A model generated the notes under the pieces. The model made no database searches. It saw only the letters and a list, made by a program, of their open reading frames with translations, and had not been told where the DNA came from. From the NCBI RefSeq assembly GCF_013523055.1, contig NZ_JAAMQM010000002.1:304696-368695 (forward strand): 64,000 bases of DNA, read 5' to 3'. A program made the translations under genes and the position numbers. The stretch comes from Pseudomonas capeferrum. GTDB lineage: Bacteria; Pseudomonadota; Gammaproteobacteria; Pseudomonadales; Pseudomonadaceae. Positions within the stretch are counted from its first letter, which is position 1. Each line of letters starts with the position of its first letter. Below, piece after piece: positions 11,096 through 21,122 of the stretch.

Positions 11096-13258
11096 TTACA
11101 GAGTCCACTTCAAGCTGAACATCACGTTGCGTGGGTCGCCATAGACGCCCGTGCCGGTGCCATTCGGGATGCCCTGCCAGTACTTCTCGTCGAAGACGTT
11201 GTTGAGGTTGACGCGGCCATCCCAGTGCTCGTCGAAGCGGTAGCCGGCCATCAGGCCCACCACGGCGTAGCTGTCCTGCTCGGCATGGCCCGTGCCCACG
11301 CGGTTGTAGGTTTCGCTCTGGGCGAAGACATCCGCGCCGACCCGCCATTTGCTCAGGTCGCCGGTGAGGTTGTAGCTGGTGGCGGCCTTGAACAGGTGCT
11401 TGGGCTGATCGGGGCCGAAGCGTTTGCCTTCGTAGGTGGTGTCCTTGACGTATTCGCTCATGACGTAGGTATACGCCGCGGAGAAGTTCCAGTTCGGAGT
11501 CAGCGCTCCGCTCAGCTCGGTGTCGATACCGCGGCTGCGAACTTCGCCGGCGGCCTCGTAGCAGGTGCGGCCCTGGCTGGCGCAACTGGCCGGCTGGTTG
11601 GCGACAGCGTAGGCGCGGTTTTCCTGGGTCATCTCGAACAGTGCCACCGAGGCATTCAAAGCCCCGTCAAGGTATTCGCCTTTGAGACCGATCTCGTAGC
11701 TATCGCCGGTCATCGGCTCCAGTACCGAGCCACCGACGTCCTGGTTGCTTTGCGGCTTGAAGATCTCGGTGTAGCTGGCATACGCCGAGTAGGTATCGTT
11801 CAGGTCATAGATGATGCCGGCGTAAGGCGTGAATTCCCGCGTGGCCTTGTAATCGCTGTCTGTCAGCTTGTTGTCATAATCCCACCAGCTGACCCGTCCG
11901 CCGATGATCACGTGCAAAGGATCGATCGGATTGAAGCGGGCCACTGCATAGGCGGCTTCTTCGGTGGTGACATTGTGGCTGGCATAGGCATTGCGATCGG
12001 TAATGGATGGCTTGGCCACGCTGCCAGGGTCGAAATCATAGATGTCGACTGGCGTACCCGCCCACCAGCCTCCCCGCTGATCGTATTTCTCCTGGCGACG
12101 GCTGACCCCGGCCATGAATTCATGATCACGACCCAGCAGCTGGAAAGAGCCGCCCAGCGAGGCGTCGATATTGAGCATGTCGTCGTCGGTCAGGTAGTGG
12201 CCTGAAGCCGTGCCCAGGTCGGACACCGAGCTGTAGCTGTAATCGGGAGCCACCGAGGTCAGATAGTTGGAGAATGTATCGGATTCTCCCCAGATCTTCT
12301 GCACGGCCACCTTGCCTGTCCAGCCGTTGTCGAACTTGTGGGTGATATCGGAGAACAGCGTGTAGTTGTCCTGATCCCAATAGGCCCAGTCGCCACCGTA
12401 GAAGGTCGAGCGGGACAGCCCCAGATTTTCGCCGTTCGGCCCGCTCGGCAGGCTGCCCCAGTCGGATTTCTTGTCTTCACGCTGCTTGGAAGCGCCGATG
12501 GTGAAGGTGGTGGAATCGCTCAGATCGGCTTCCAGGATGCCGTAGAAAGTCTGGCGTTTGGTTTCACGTACGTCGACGAAACTGTTGTTGTCCTCGTAGG
12601 CCGCTACCACCCGACCACGCAATGTGCCGCTTTCGTTGAGCTTGTTGGAAGCGTCGACCTCGGTTCGGTACCGGTCCCAGCTGCCCGCGCTGGTGGTGAT
12701 GCTGAGCTGAGGTGTGGCCGTGGGGCGCTTGCGCACCAGGTTCAGGGTCGCGGACGGGTCGCCTGCCCCGGTCATGAGACCGGTCGCGCCACGAACCACT
12801 TCGACGCGGTCATAGATGGCCAGGTCCGCTGACGCGAGCGTATCGAGCGTGAAGGTCCCCGCAGTGGTGGACAAGCCGTCGTACATGATGTTGTCGATTC
12901 GAAAGCCACGTGCCAGGAATTCACGACGGTCCGAGCCGAACTTGCGCAGGGTGACGCCCGGCGCGTATTTCACCACGTCGTCGAGGCTGTTCATGCCTTG
13001 GTCTTCGATGCGCTGCCGAGTGATCACGCTTACCGACTGCGGCGTCTCGCGAATCGACAGCGGCAGGCCGGTAGAGGTGCTCATCGCGCCCGTGGTGTAG
13101 GAGCGAGTGCCTTCGGTAGTGGCCTGGCCGGCGAGTGTGTCAGCCTCGGCGGTCACCTGGCTCGCGCCAAGCTCTACCACTTCGGCGGCGGTGGCCAGCG
13201 AGCTCAGGCTGGCCAGCGAAATCCACAGCCCCAGCGGGCGCATCGAAAAACGGTTCAT
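11096..13258 (-). CDS. TonB-dependent siderophore receptor
   Basis: 720-residue outer-membrane receptor that imports an iron-siderophore using TonB energy. The start is ATG 13258 (MNRFSMRPL), with a GAGGA motif before it; the upstream in-frame ATG 13279 would precede the signal peptide by 7 residues. Residues 1-~25 form a signal peptide ending ATAAEVVEL. The plug domain follows (LPLSIRETPQSVSVITRQRI; FLARGFRIDNIMYDG; VRGATGLMTGAGDPSATLNL), then a 22-strand barrel with aromatic-rich repeats, ending FSLKWTL. No N-terminal STN signalling domain is present, so it is not a cell-surface signalling receptor. The plug resembles FhuE/FpvA-type hydroxamate receptors, but the ligand cannot be read from sequence. 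No partner transporter or clear Fur box is adjacent. Confidence 0.93.
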   Translation of the reverse strand: MNRFSMRPLGLWISLASLSSLATAAEVVELGASQVTAEADTLAGQATTEGTRSYTTGAMSTSTGLPLSIRETPQSVSVITRQRIEDQGMNSLDDVVKYAPGVTLRKFGSDRREFLARGFRIDNIMYDGLSTTAGTFTLDTLASADLAIYDRVEVVRGATGLMTGAGDPSATLNLVRKRPTATPQLSITTSAGSWDRYRTEVDASNKLNESGTLRGRVVAAYEDNNSFVDVRETKRQTFYGILEADLSDSTTFTIGASKQREDKKSDWGSLPSGPNGENLGLSRSTFYGGDWAYWDQDNYTLFSDITHKFDNGWTGKVAVQKIWGESDTFSNYLTSVAPDYSYSSVSDLGTASGHYLTDDDMLNIDASLGGSFQLLGRDHEFMAGVSRRQEKYDQRGGWWAGTPVDIYDFDPGSVAKPSITDRNAYASHNVTTEEAAYAVARFNPIDPLHVIIGGRVSWWDYDNKLTDSDYKATREFTPYAGIIYDLNDTYSAYASYTEIFKPQSNQDVGGSVLEPMTGDSYEIGLKGEYLDGALNASVALFEMTQENRAYAVANQPASCASQGRTCYEAAGEVRSRGIDTELSGALTPNWNFSAAYTYVMSEYVKDTTYEGKRFGPDQPKHLFKAATSYNLTGDLSKWRVGADVFAQSETYNRVGTGHAEQDSYAVVGLMAGYRFDEHWDGRVNLNNVFDEKYWQGIPNGTGTGVYGDPRNVMFSLKWTL

Positions 13259-13979
13259 GCTCGGATAGTCCTCGGGCAACGCCCAAGCGGACCCGCGCCT
13301 CGACTGGGGCGGTGTCAGGATAGGAAGAAGAAAGTCCGTTTATGGGTGAGAGCACCGGGCCATCAGTGCGGAGGAAAGGCTAGTCAATTGTGAAAAAAGT
13401 GTAAATAGAAATATTTAGCATTTGCTTTTAGATTTCAGACAAATGGTTGCCTGTTTCATGGCTGTTTTGTGTTATTGGGATGCGCGTGGAAAGCTTCGGC
13501 CCTCAGGGTAAGGGGTAGATAGTTGCATTTCGCCTGCGTCGAGTGCGACTTCAGGGAAAATGCCGATGTGGTCAGTGCCGTCACTGTGCCCAGCCGGCAG
13601 ACGCGCCCTTGGCTCCATTCCAAGGCGTAGTCCAGCAGCTCCTAAGGCTCGGCCATGGCCTAAAGCGCTCCGGCAGATCATGCCAGGCAGCCCCGGAGCA
13701 CAGAGTTCATAAGTTCATATGGAGCACCAGACGATCATTGCTGCGGGGAGCGGCCTATTGTTTGCTCTGAGAAAACCAGTTCTTGATCAGTTACCACTCT
13801 GCGCTGGAGAGTTCGGAGTGTCCTGCTGTGCGGGCCTGCCACCATCATTAGTGCCGATCCTACTAGTGCCGAATTTTCGTACAAAATCCAAAAAGTTTCC
13901 TACAACAGGCAGGGTGGTTTCCCGCGTCAAGGGTTTATTTGTTCTGCTATTGTTTTTTGCAAAAAAAATTAAAAGGGTA
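13259..13979. other. 721-bp gene-free region upstream of the receptor
   Basis: The first 120 bp are the receptor leader. Then comes an AT-rich patch near 13380-13450 (with the dyad AAATA-GAAA-TATTT around 13405-13418) that could hold its promoter. From about 13700 base composition becomes markedly AT-richer and runs into the decayed exporter gene. Only short ORFs without recognisable features are present. Confidence 0.5.
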
Positions 13980-14872
13980 ATGTCAATGCGGATGGCTAGG
14001 CGGGATCTCTTTCTAGGCGTACTTGTCACGGTGGTATGGGGGCAATTTTTCAGTGATCGAATGGGGCTTGCACTCGCTTGATCCTTATCTTATGACCTTG
14101 CTCAGGTTCATGTTTTGTGCGGTTCCTTTAGTGTTTTTTGTAAAGTCCCCAAGGCATTTCATATGGTGTACTTGCTCTATATGGCACACTTTTTGGGTCT
14201 GGCCTGTAGTGGCTCGTGAATTTTGCTATGGCCCAGGGGCTTTCGCCAGGCATGTCGTCGATATTTTTACAGTTCAGTGCATTTTTCACCATTATTTTGA
14301 GTGCTCTGATATTGGCGGAAGCGATAAACAAAGTGCATGCCTTAGGGATGTTATAGCCTCTTTTGGGCTGGTCATGATGCTAGTGTTTTCTGAAATTCCT
14401 CAACCTTGGTGGGAGTGGGCTTGGTATTGCTCGCGGCCCTGTCTTGGTCATGTTTAATCTCCTGGTAAAAGTGAAGCAGCCGAAAGCCATGCTTGTATTC
14501 ATGATCTGGACAAGCCTGTTCGCTGTGCCGGCAATGGTCTTGCTGATAAGATCAGTAAAAGGAGTGCAGTCTTTTAAGTTGCTGATGGATGGCTTGACCT
14601 GGCAAGCGGGTATATCCATTTTATTTCAGAGCTACGTGACGACTATGGCGGGTTACGCCATCTGGAACAATCTCATGAAAAAATACCCGGCCACTTCAGT
14701 CGCACCTTTGTCTCTGCTTGTGCCGGTATCGGGAATGTTGGCATCTGTACTATTTTTCGACGACGTGCTCCCGTTGCATCGGATCTTTGCGTTAGGGCTT
14801 GTGCTTGTAGGACGCGGTGTTTTTCTCAATGCGACAAGCTTGGCTTATTTGCTCAAGAGGACCTGTCGCTGA
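13980..14872 (+). pseudogene. Decayed EamA/DMT-family exporter
   Basis: A ~295-residue drug/metabolite-transporter protein can be pieced together from all three forward frames: frame of 13980 (MSMRMARRDLFLGVLVTVVW), then from ~14040 NFSVIEWGLHSLDPYLMTLL, then from ~14159 SYGVLALYGTLFGSG, an in-frame TAG at 14207-14209, WLVNFAMAQGLSPGMSS, a shift near 14350 into IASFGLVMMLVFSE, more shifts near 14400 and 14450, and finally FNLLVKVKQPKAMLVFMIWT to the stop at 14872. That is at least five frameshifts and one nonsense codon, yet the residue sequence stays well preserved, which suggests recent loss or a poor read. Membrane helices and the DMT C-terminal motif (PATSVAPLSLLVPVSGMLAS) are clear. GC content is well below that of the neighbours, suggesting horizontal origin. 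Confidence 0.85.
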
Positions 14873-14924
14873 GCGTGATAGTTTAGGGGCTAAGTATTTT
14901 AAAAAAAGCTATGGTGAGATGACT

Positions 14925-15590
14925 ATGTTCGATATTCATGCTCATCGGCGCGAATATTTCTATGATTTAATGACGGTCATGCCTGATTTGATTCCTGATG
15001 GACTGTGTGATGGGCTTGCCCGGCGAATTAATCAGGTGATTGATGAGCGAAAAGTTATGCATGTGGAGCACGAAGGGGTAGGGTCAGCTCTGTTTCTGAT
15101 CTGGGCGGAAAGTACAGTCACTTTATTTTTAAAGGCAAGGATGAGAGGTGGCACCTTCCTGAACTAACTGCCGTCTATCATTCATTGGTGCCCTTGGTGG
15201 GTCTCGTTACCCATATTGATGCTGTCGTTTCTCCCTGTCCAACCTCTGATGTCAATATTAAAGCCTATCCGCCTGGAGGGGCACGCTGCATTGTGATACC
15301 AATGGCATTACGGTTTACTGTTCTTAATCACCAATGCTGAAGCACCGCTCAGAGCCCAGATTGTCCGATCTCATCCGGGCAAAAAAGAATCTTGGCTGGA
15401 GCTGAAGAAGATTTACGCCAGGAAAGGTTCATTGCTGATCATGCAGGGGTGCAAAGTGCTCCATGATAGTGAACCTACTGGCGTGGAACAGAAGTTGTCA
15501 GTTATTTACAATTACTATGAGCGACACGACACTTACCGTCATGAAGACTTCGATGATTTCGTTTACTACGGTATTCCACCCAAATCCTAG
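14925..15590 (+). pseudogene. Decayed 2OG-Fe(II) oxygenase
   Basis: About 220 codons spread over three frames: MFDIHAHRREYFYDLMTVMP from ATG 14925 (GGTGAG 6 nt upstream), a shift near 15095 into GGKYSHFIFKGKDERWHLPE...NIKAYPPGG, a shift near 15282 into LHCDTNGITV, and a shift near 15315 back to the first frame (LLFLITNAEAPLRAQIVRSH...) down to the TAG at 15588-15590. HCD reads as the iron-binding HxD pair and the His in MQGCKVLHDSEP as the distal histidine, followed by an Arg/Lys-rich strand. This is the 2-oxoglutarate oxygenase layout, of the free amino acid or prolyl hydroxylase kind. It lies 52 nt after the decayed exporter, shares its low GC content, and probably formed an operon with it (modify and export). 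Confidence 0.72.
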
Positions 15591-15595
15591 CCGGA

Positions 15596-16333
15596 CTATA
15601 GACTGTCCGTATACCGCGCCACGCTCCGCTCGATCTCGCCCGATGCCTTGATTCGCGCCAGCGCGCGCAAGACTCGCTGGGTAGGCACCGTCGGATCGTC
15701 GCGCACCATGCAGCCCAGGTCCTGTTCTTTGTACACGGCAAGCGCACGCAGGCGTTGGGCGGGTGGCAACTGACGGTTGAACCAGTCCAGCGACAAATGA
15801 TTACTCAGGGCATGGCGATAACGCCCGGCGTGCAGTTTCTGCAGCACCAGAAGCTGGTTGCGGCTGTCTTCGCGTTGCAGTTGGCCGCGATCGAACAGGG
15901 CGGCGAGGGTAGGGTATTGGTAGCCCAGCACGGTACCAATGGATTGCGACGACAGGTCTTCGGGACGCTCAGGTCCGCTGTCTTCGGGCAGGCCGACCAG
16001 AAAGTCACGCTGGTGGATCAGAGGCACGCTCCACAGGTAGTTGCGAGGGCGGTCATCGAGCCAGTCGGCGGCAACGTGGCACCGTACGTCGATATCGCCT
16101 TCCTCCAGGGCCTGTTGCAGACGAAGGCGGGCCATCAGGTGGTATTCAGGACGCATGCCGGTCTCGCGGGCGATGGCCTGCATCAGGTCGAAGAGGATGC
16201 CTTCCACCGGCAGCTCGCCTTCGGTGCGCATCAGCGGCATGCTCCAGCTTTCCGCGACGGCAAAGCGCAACACCGGCTCGTCCGCAAGGCTGTGGCTTGC
16301 CCACAGCAGCATCATGGCCAACAATCGCCACAC
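15596..16333 (-). CDS. Periplasmic solute-binding-like protein (SBP family 3)
   Basis: 245 residues from GTG 16333, chosen because a strong AAGGAGG Shine-Dalgarno sequence (16347-16341) lies 7 nt before it; an in-frame ATG at 16375 lacks such support. Residues 1-17 form a signal peptide (MWRLLAMMLLWASHSLA) cleaved before DEPVLRFA. The rest matches the amino-acid-binding SBP_bac_3 fold: VEGILFDLMQAIARETGM near residue 45, and LSSQSIGTVLGYQYPTLAAL as the domain crossover. No permease or ATPase gene adjoins it, so it may be a stand-alone sensor or orphan binding protein. It converges on the decayed oxygenase (gap 5 bp) and is divergent from dnaX. I recall a similar gene next to dnaX in other pseudomonads. 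Confidence 0.82.
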   Translation of the reverse strand: MWRLLAMMLLWASHSLADEPVLRFAVAESWSMPLMRTEGELPVEGILFDLMQAIARETGMRPEYHLMARLRLQQALEEGDIDVRCHVAADWLDDRPRNYLWSVPLIHQRDFLVGLPEDSGPERPEDLSSQSIGTVLGYQYPTLAALFDRGQLQREDSRNQLLVLQKLHAGRYRHALSNHLSLDWFNRQLPPAQRLRALAVYKEQDLGCMVRDDPTVPTQRVLRALARIKASGEIERSVARYTDSL

Positions 16334-16459
16334 GCTCCATCCTCCTTGATCGTTACCAATGGTCTGTCTGGCCATAGCGTAGACGAGATCGAGTGCAATT
16401 TTGCCCCCGCTCCGCTAGGATTAGCGATCTTCCGCATGTTCAGGTCGCGACGGTTTTCC

Positions 16460-18502
16460 ATGAGTTATCAGGTTCTTGCACGTAAATGGCGTCCTCGCTC
16501 GTTCCGCGAAATGGTCGGCCAGACGCATGTGCTCAAAGCCTTGATCAATGCCCTGGACAACCAGCGCCTGCATCATGCCTATCTATTCACGGGGACGCGT
16601 GGCGTCGGCAAGACCACCATTGCCCGCATCATCGCCAAGTGCCTGAATTGCGAAACCGGCATCACCTCGACGCCATGCGGCGAATGCTCGGTGTGTCGCG
16701 AGATCGACGAAGGTCGTTTCGTCGACCTGATCGAGATCGACGCCGCCAGCCGCACCAAGGTCGAGGATACCCGCGAGCTCCTCGACAACGTGCAGTACGC
16801 GCCGAGCCGTGGGCGCTTCAAGGTCTACCTGATCGACGAAGTGCACATGCTCTCCACGCACTCGTTCAACGCCTTGCTCAAGACGCTGGAGGAGCCGCCG
16901 CCCTACGTCAAGTTCATCCTGGCCACCACCGATCCGCAGAAGCTGCCCGCCACCATCCTTTCGCGTTGCCTGCAGTTCTCGCTGAAGAACATGACGCCGG
17001 AGCGGGTGGTCGAGCACCTGGGCCACGTGCTGGGCGCCGAGAACGTGCCGTTCGAGGAAGATGCCCTGTGGTTGCTGGGGCGCGCGGCCGACGGTTCCAT
17101 GCGCGATGCCATGAGCCTTACCGACCAAGCCATTGCCTTCGGGGAAGGCAAGGTCCTGGCCGCCGATGTGCGGGCGATGTTGGGGACCCTGGACCATGGC
17201 CAGGTCTACGGCGTGCTCCAGGCGCTGCTCGAAGGCGATGCCCGGGCCTTGCTGGAGGCCGTGCGCGGTCTGGCCGAGCAAGGGCCGGACTGGAATGGCG
17301 TGCTGGCCGAGATGCTCAACGTGCTGCACCGTGTGGCCATCGCCCAGGCCTTGCCGGAGGCGGTGGACAATGGCCAAGGCGATCGCGACCGTGTGTTGGC
17401 GCTGGCCTCGGCGCTGCCTGCCGAGGATGTGCAGTTCTATTACCAGATGGTCCTGATCGGCCGACGTGACCTGCCGCTTGCGCCTGATCCGCGCGGCGGG
17501 TTCGAAATGGTCATGCTGCGCATGCTGGCCTTCCGTCCCGCAGATACCGACGATGCGCCGAGGCCGGTACTAAAGCCGGTGGGGATCAGCCAGGCCACAG
17601 CTGATTCCGCGAAGCCGGTGGCAGCTGTCGAGGCTGCGGTGGCGCCCGTTGCCGCGCCTGCATCCGCGCCAATGCCGGCGCAGGCGAAGGTTGTCGAGGC
17701 TGTGGTGCCTGCCTCCTTGCCAATCGCCGCTCAGCCCGCCGAGTCCGTGCCCGCGCGTCCCGGGCCCGAAGCGGTGGCATCCGTGGCCGACGATGTCGAT
17801 CTACCCTGGAACGAGCCCATCGCGCCCGTCGAGGCAGTGGCGGAGCCAGCACAGCCACCCCAGGTCGCGGCTGCGCGTGAAGCGAGCCGTCCCGCTGACG
17901 ATGCGCCGCCCTTCGACCCATCGTCCTATGATCCGGCCGGCATGGAACGCGACGACGAGCCGCCGCCCGATGAGGATTACTATGCGCCAGAGGCCGATCC
18001 CGCCGCGTTCAGCTACCTGGACGAACTCGCCGAGCACGTCCACGAGGCCGAACCCGCCGTGGTGCCCGAGCCGCAGCCCGCGGCACGACCGGCGACCGGC
18101 CTGGCACTGCAATGGCTGGAATTATTCCCGCAGTTGCCCATCTCAGGTATGACAGGCAACATCGCCGCGAACAGTACGCTGATGGCCGCCGAAGGAGATA
18201 CTTGGCTGTTGCACCTGGATCCGGCGCAGGGTGCATTGTTCAACTCGACCCAGCAACGACGCCTGAACGATGCGTTGAACCAGCATCTGGGTCGTACCTT
18301 GACCTTGAATATCGAACTGGTGCGCCCGGAACAGGAAACGCCCGCCCAGGCCGCCGCTCGCAAGCGTGCCGAGCGTCAGCGCGAAGCCGAGGAGTCGATC
18401 GAGAGCGATCCACTTATCCAGCAGATGATTCGCCAGTTTGGCGCCACTGTGCGGCAGGATACTATTGCACCTGTCGACGCCCTGGCCAGTCAGGGCAATT
18501 GA
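16460..18502 (+). CDS. dnaX: DNA polymerase III subunits gamma/tau
   Basis: Clamp-loader ATPase that loads the beta sliding clamp and links polymerase cores and DnaB. 680 residues from ATG 16460 ([15 protein letters not shown]); the longer open frame from 15755 is antisense to the upstream gene. Walker A GTRGVGKT (~46-53), zinc-binding cysteines (CLNCETG...[10 protein letters not shown], ~64-83), Walker B LIDEVHML (~120-127), SRC motif (LSRCLQF), then domain III. A Pro/Ala/Glu-rich linker spans ~375-555, and the C-terminal tau domain carries [17 protein letters not shown] found no A-AAA-AAG slippery heptamer in the linker, so an E. coli-style programmed frameshift to make gamma is not evident. 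ybaB and recR follow. Confidence 0.96.
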   Translation: MSYQVLARKWRPRSFREMVGQTHVLKALINALDNQRLHHAYLFTGTRGVGKTTIARIIAKCLNCETGITSTPCGECSVCREIDEGRFVDLIEIDAASRTKVEDTRELLDNVQYAPSRGRFKVYLIDEVHMLSTHSFNALLKTLEEPPPYVKFILATTDPQKLPATILSRCLQFSLKNMTPERVVEHLGHVLGAENVPFEEDALWLLGRAADGSMRDAMSLTDQAIAFGEGKVLAADVRAMLGTLDHGQVYGVLQALLEGDARALLEAVRGLAEQGPDWNGVLAEMLNVLHRVAIAQALPEAVDNGQGDRDRVLALASALPAEDVQFYYQMVLIGRRDLPLAPDPRGGFEMVMLRMLAFRPADTDDAPRPVLKPVGISQATADSAKPVAAVEAAVAPVAAPASAPMPAQAKVVEAVVPASLPIAAQPAESVPARPGPEAVASVADDVDLPWNEPIAPVEAVAEPAQPPQVAAAREASRPADDAPPFDPSSYDPAGMERDDEPPPDEDYYAPEADPAAFSYLDELAEHVHEAEPAVVPEPQPAARPATGLALQWLELFPQLPISGMTGNIAANSTLMAAEGDTWLLHLDPAQGALFNSTQQRRLNDALNQHLGRTLTLNIELVRPEQETPAQAAARKRAERQREAEESIESDPLIQQMIRQFGATVRQDTIAPVDALASQGN

Positions 18503-18512
18503 ACGGATAACC

Positions 18513-18540
18513 ATACGGCCCGGCCTGCGCCAGGCCGTAT
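18513..18540. repeat. Hairpin between dnaX and ybaB
   Basis: ATACGGCC (18513-18520) pairs with GGCCGTAT (18533-18540); the loop can pair further (GGCCTG/CAGGCC partly competes). No T-run. It sits 10 nt after the dnaX stop and may tune transcript levels between the two genes. Confidence 0.5.
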
Positions 18541-18566
18541 CACATGACACAACCGAGGTATTCCCC

Positions 18567-18893
18567 ATGATGAAAGGTGGCATGGCCGGCCTGATGAAGC
18601 AGGCCCAGCAGATGCAGGAAAAAATGGCCAAGATGCAGGAAGAGCTGGCCAGCGCGGAAGTGACCGGCCAAGCTGGCGCGGGTCTTGTCAGTGTGGTGAT
18701 GACCGGTCGTCACGACGTCAAGCGTATCAGCCTCGACGACAGTCTGATGCAGGAAGACAAGGAAGTGCTCGAGGACCTGATCGCCGCCGCCGTCAACGAC
18801 GCGGTACGCAAGGTCGAGCAGAACAGCCAGGACAAGATGGGCAACATGACCGCCGGCATGCAGTTGCCGCCAGGTTTCAAGATGCCGTTCTAA
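18567..18893 (+). CDS. ybaB: YbaB/EbfC nucleoid-associated protein
   Basis: Small dimeric DNA-binding protein of the nucleoid, 108 residues ([20 protein letters not shown]). The N-terminal Met/Gln/Lys-rich helix (residues ~8-32) is followed by the beta-sheet core with [20 protein letters not shown] and a C-terminal helix ([20 protein letters not shown]), ending LPPGFKMPF. Length and ending match the Pseudomonas family. ATG 18567 and ATG 18570 are both possible; an ACCGAGG element lies about 10 nt upstream. It sits between dnaX and recR, the near-universal arrangement in gammaproteobacteria, which points to a link with replication and recombination. Confidence 0.95.
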   Translation: MMKGGMAGLMKQAQQMQEKMAKMQEELASAEVTGQAGAGLVSVVMTGRHDVKRISLDDSLMQEDKEVLEDLIAAAVNDAVRKVEQNSQDKMGNMTAGMQLPPGFKMPF

Positions 18894-18915
18894 GGCGTCC
18901 GTATCGCACTTTCGC

Positions 18916-18949
18916 ATGGGAGCAACGGCCACGAGGTCGTTGCTCCCAT
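18916..18949 (+). terminator. Terminator-like hairpin between ybaB and recR
   Basis: ATGGGAGCAACG (18916-18927) pairs perfectly with CGTTGCTCCCAT (18938-18949) around a 10-nt loop; CGTCGTTTT follows. The 12-bp stem with a short T stretch 22 nt after the ybaB stop suggests partial termination or processing before recR. Confidence 0.6.
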
Positions 18950-18990
18950 CGTCGTTTTAATACCACCCGTTCAACTGGCAGGTCCACTAC

Positions 18991-19593
18991 ATGAGCTTCA
19001 GTCCCCTCATCCGCCAACTGATCGACGCCCTGCGCACCCTGCCTGGGGTCGGTCAGAAAACCGCCCAACGCATGGCCCTGCAACTGCTCGAGCGTGACCG
19101 CAGCGGCGGAGTGCGGTTGGCTCAGGCGCTGAGCCAGGCCATGGAAGGCGTCGGGCACTGCCGTCAGTGTCGCACCCTGACCGAGCAGGAGCTCTGCCCG
19201 CAATGCGCCGACCCACGTCGCGACGACACCTTGCTCTGCGTGGTGGAGGGGCCGATGGACGTGTATGCGGTAGAGCAGACCGGTTATCGTGGCCGCTACT
19301 TCGTGCTCAAGGGGCATCTGTCGCCCCTGGATGGCCTGGGCCCCGATGCGATCGGCATTCCGCAGTTGATGGCAAGGATCGACGAGCAGGGGTCATTCAC
19401 CGAGGTGATCCTGGCGACCAATCCGACAGTGGAAGGCGAGGCGACGGCGCACTACATCGCCCAATTGCTGGCCGACAAGGGCCTGACTGCCTCGCGTATC
19501 GCCCATGGCGTGCCTCTGGGCGGCGAGTTGGAACTGGTCGACGGCGGAACCCTGGCGCACTCCTTCGCGGGGCGTAGGCCGATCACGCTTTGA
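18991..19593 (+). CDS. recR: Recombination mediator RecR
   Basis: With RecF and RecO it loads RecA on SSB-coated single-stranded gaps. 200 residues, the usual length. Helix-hairpin-helix near the N-terminus ([20 protein letters not shown], ~10-29), a C4 zinc finger ([16 protein letters not shown], 57-72), a TOPRIM domain ([20 protein letters not shown], ~81-100, with Glu and the Asp pair), and a C-terminal Walker B-like helix region ending RRPITL. It starts at ATG 18991, 97 nt after ybaB, with a CAGGTCC element upstream. It is the last gene of the dnaX-ybaB-recR unit and converges on apt with a 25-bp gap. Confidence 0.96.
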   Translation: MSFSPLIRQLIDALRTLPGVGQKTAQRMALQLLERDRSGGVRLAQALSQAMEGVGHCRQCRTLTEQELCPQCADPRRDDTLLCVVEGPMDVYAVEQTGYRGRYFVLKGHLSPLDGLGPDAIGIPQLMARIDEQGSFTEVILATNPTVEGEATAHYIAQLLADKGLTASRIAHGVPLGGELELVDGGTLAHSFAGRRPITL

Positions 19594-19618
19594 TCGCAAG
19601 CGGCCCGTTGCACGGCAA

Positions 19619-20167
19619 TCAGTACTCGTTCAGGGAAAACTCGGTCAGGCAGAAGGTCGGCACGCCCGCGGCTTGTAGCCGACGAGAGCCGTCCAGCTCG
19701 GGCAGATCGATGATCGCCGCGGCCTCGAAGGCCTGGGCGCCGGTGCGCCGAATCAGGTTGGCGGCGGCCAGCAAGGTGCCACCGGTAGCGATCAGGTCAT
19801 CGAACAGCAACACCGAATCGCCCTCGCACAGGCTGTCGGCATGCACTTCCAGGAAGGCTTCGCCGTACTCGGTCTGGTAACCCTCGCTCAGCACGTCGGC
19901 AGGCAGCTTGCCCTGCTTGCGGAACAGAATCAGCGGTTTGTTCAACTGGTGGGCAATGATCGAACCGATCAGGAAGCCGCGCGCATCCATCGCACCGATA
20001 TGGCTGAACTCGGCCTCGACATAACGCTCGATGAACCGATCGGCGACGTAGCGCAAGCCGCGCGGCGACTGGAACAACGGGGTAATGTCGCGGAAGATCA
20101 CGCCGGGCTTGGGGAAATCGGGAACCGGGCGAATCAAGGCCTTGAGGTCGAAGGTGTCGCTGAGCAT
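19619..20167 (-). CDS. apt: Adenine phosphoribosyltransferase
   Basis: Purine salvage enzyme converting adenine and PRPP to AMP and pyrophosphate in the cytoplasm. 182 residues. The PRPP-binding loop is [20 protein letters not shown] (residues ~120-139, the DD and TGGT signature of type I phosphoribosyltransferases). N-terminal landmarks are [20 protein letters not shown] and the DARGF motif (residues ~60-66). All match Apt. It is transcribed convergently to recR and lies 52 bp after anr on the same strand, so it may be co-transcribed from anr, although its regulation is not otherwise visible. Confidence 0.96.
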   Translation of the reverse strand: MLSDTFDLKALIRPVPDFPKPGVIFRDITPLFQSPRGLRYVADRFIERYVEAEFSHIGAMDARGFLIGSIIAHQLNKPLILFRKQGKLPADVLSEGYQTEYGEAFLEVHADSLCEGDSVLLFDDLIATGGTLLAAANLIRRTGAQAFEAAAIIDLPELDGSRRLQAAGVPTFCLTEFSLNEY

Positions 20168-20219
20168 GTGGCAGGCATCCTGGAAACGAATGCGTCAGTA
20201 TACCTGCTCCATGCCAGGA

Positions 20220-20954
20220 TCAGACTTCCATCGAGCCGCCGGCCAGCGCGCATAGCTGAATCGGGTCGAGGATATGCACTTCCTTGCCTTCAGCCTTGAG
20301 CAGGCCGTTTTGCTGGAAGCGTGTGAACACCCGCGAGACAGTTTCTACCGCGAGGCCCAGGTAATTGCCGATCTCGTTGCGGGACATGCTCAAGCGGAAC
20401 TGATTGGCCGAGTAGCCACGCGCTCGGAAGCGGGCCGACAGGTTGACCAGGAAGGTCGCGATGCGCTCGTCGGCGGTTTTCTTGGACAACAGCAACATCA
20501 TCTGTTGATCGTCGCGGATCTCCCGGCTCATCACTCGCATCAACTGGCGTCGCAGTTGCGGGAGTTGCACCGACAACTCGTCCAGCCGTTCGAACGGGAT
20601 TTCGCAGACCGAGGTGGTTTCCTGCGCCTGGGCCGACACAGGGTAAGCCTCGGTGTCCATGCCGGAGAGGCCGACCAGTTCGCTGGGCAGGTGGAAGCCG
20701 GTGATCTGCTCTTCGCCGCTGTCGCTGAGGCTGAAGGTCTTCAGGGCGCCGGAACGTACCGCGTAGACCGAGCCGAAATCATCGCCTTGGCGGAACAGGA
20801 ACTCGCCCTTTTTCAGCGGGCGACCGCGCTTGACGATGTCGTCCAGTGCGTCCATATCCTCGAGGTTGAGCGACAGAGGGAGGCACAGGGGCGCCAGGCT
20901 GCAATCCTTGCAGTGGGCCTGGGCATGAGGGCGCAGTTTGACTGGCTCGGACAT
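20220..20954 (-). CDS. anr: Oxygen-sensing Crp/Fnr-family regulator Anr
   Basis: FNR orthologue: an oxygen-labile [4Fe-4S] cluster permits dimerisation and binding to TTGAT-N4-ATCAA sites, which activates microaerobic and anaerobic genes. 244 residues from ATG 20954 ([10 protein letters not shown]); the longer in-frame start at 20984 is unlikely. Cluster ligands are [10 protein letters not shown] (residues ~20-29) plus the internal Cys in [14 protein letters not shown]. The cyclic-nucleotide-binding-like beta roll ([20 protein letters not shown]) is followed by the C-terminal HTH ([21 protein letters not shown]), whose recognition helix has the E-SR residues of FNR proteins. It is next to hemN and the cbb3 genes, the expected targets, which carry matching boxes in this window. 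Confidence 0.96.
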   Translation of the reverse strand: MSEPVKLRPHAQAHCKDCSLAPLCLPLSLNLEDMDALDDIVKRGRPLKKGEFLFRQGDDFGSVYAVRSGALKTFSLSDSGEEQITGFHLPSELVGLSGMDTEAYPVSAQAQETTSVCEIPFERLDELSVQLPQLRRQLMRVMSREIRDDQQMMLLLSKKTADERIATFLVNLSARFRARGYSANQFRLSMSRNEIGNYLGLAVETVSRVFTRFQQNGLLKAEGKEVHILDPIQLCALAGGSMEV

Positions 20955-21122
20955 TTCTTTCGATCCTTGTGGGAAAGCACACATAAGCCGTAAGGGTAAC
21001 TCACGGCAAGGGGACTAGGCCAGCGCGCCTGTGTGGTGTGCGGGATGGCAACGCGCCAGCGCGATTGCGCTGGTGCAGGTGATGCGTAGGGATGAAGCAC
21101 GAAAGCGAGAGGCCGGCGACCT

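Noticed and set aside
13380..13450. Fur box upstream of the TonB-dependent receptor
   Set aside because: The AT-rich patch has a short dyad but matches the 19-bp Fur consensus poorly; not enough to call a site.
13472..13770. Short ORFs upstream of the decayed exporter
   Set aside because: Two opposite-strand frames of about 70 codons with no start signals; treated as non-coding.
17500..18100. Programmed frameshift in dnaX
   Set aside because: No A-AAA-AAG slippery heptamer or equivalent in the linker region, so E. coli-style gamma production is not supported by sequence.
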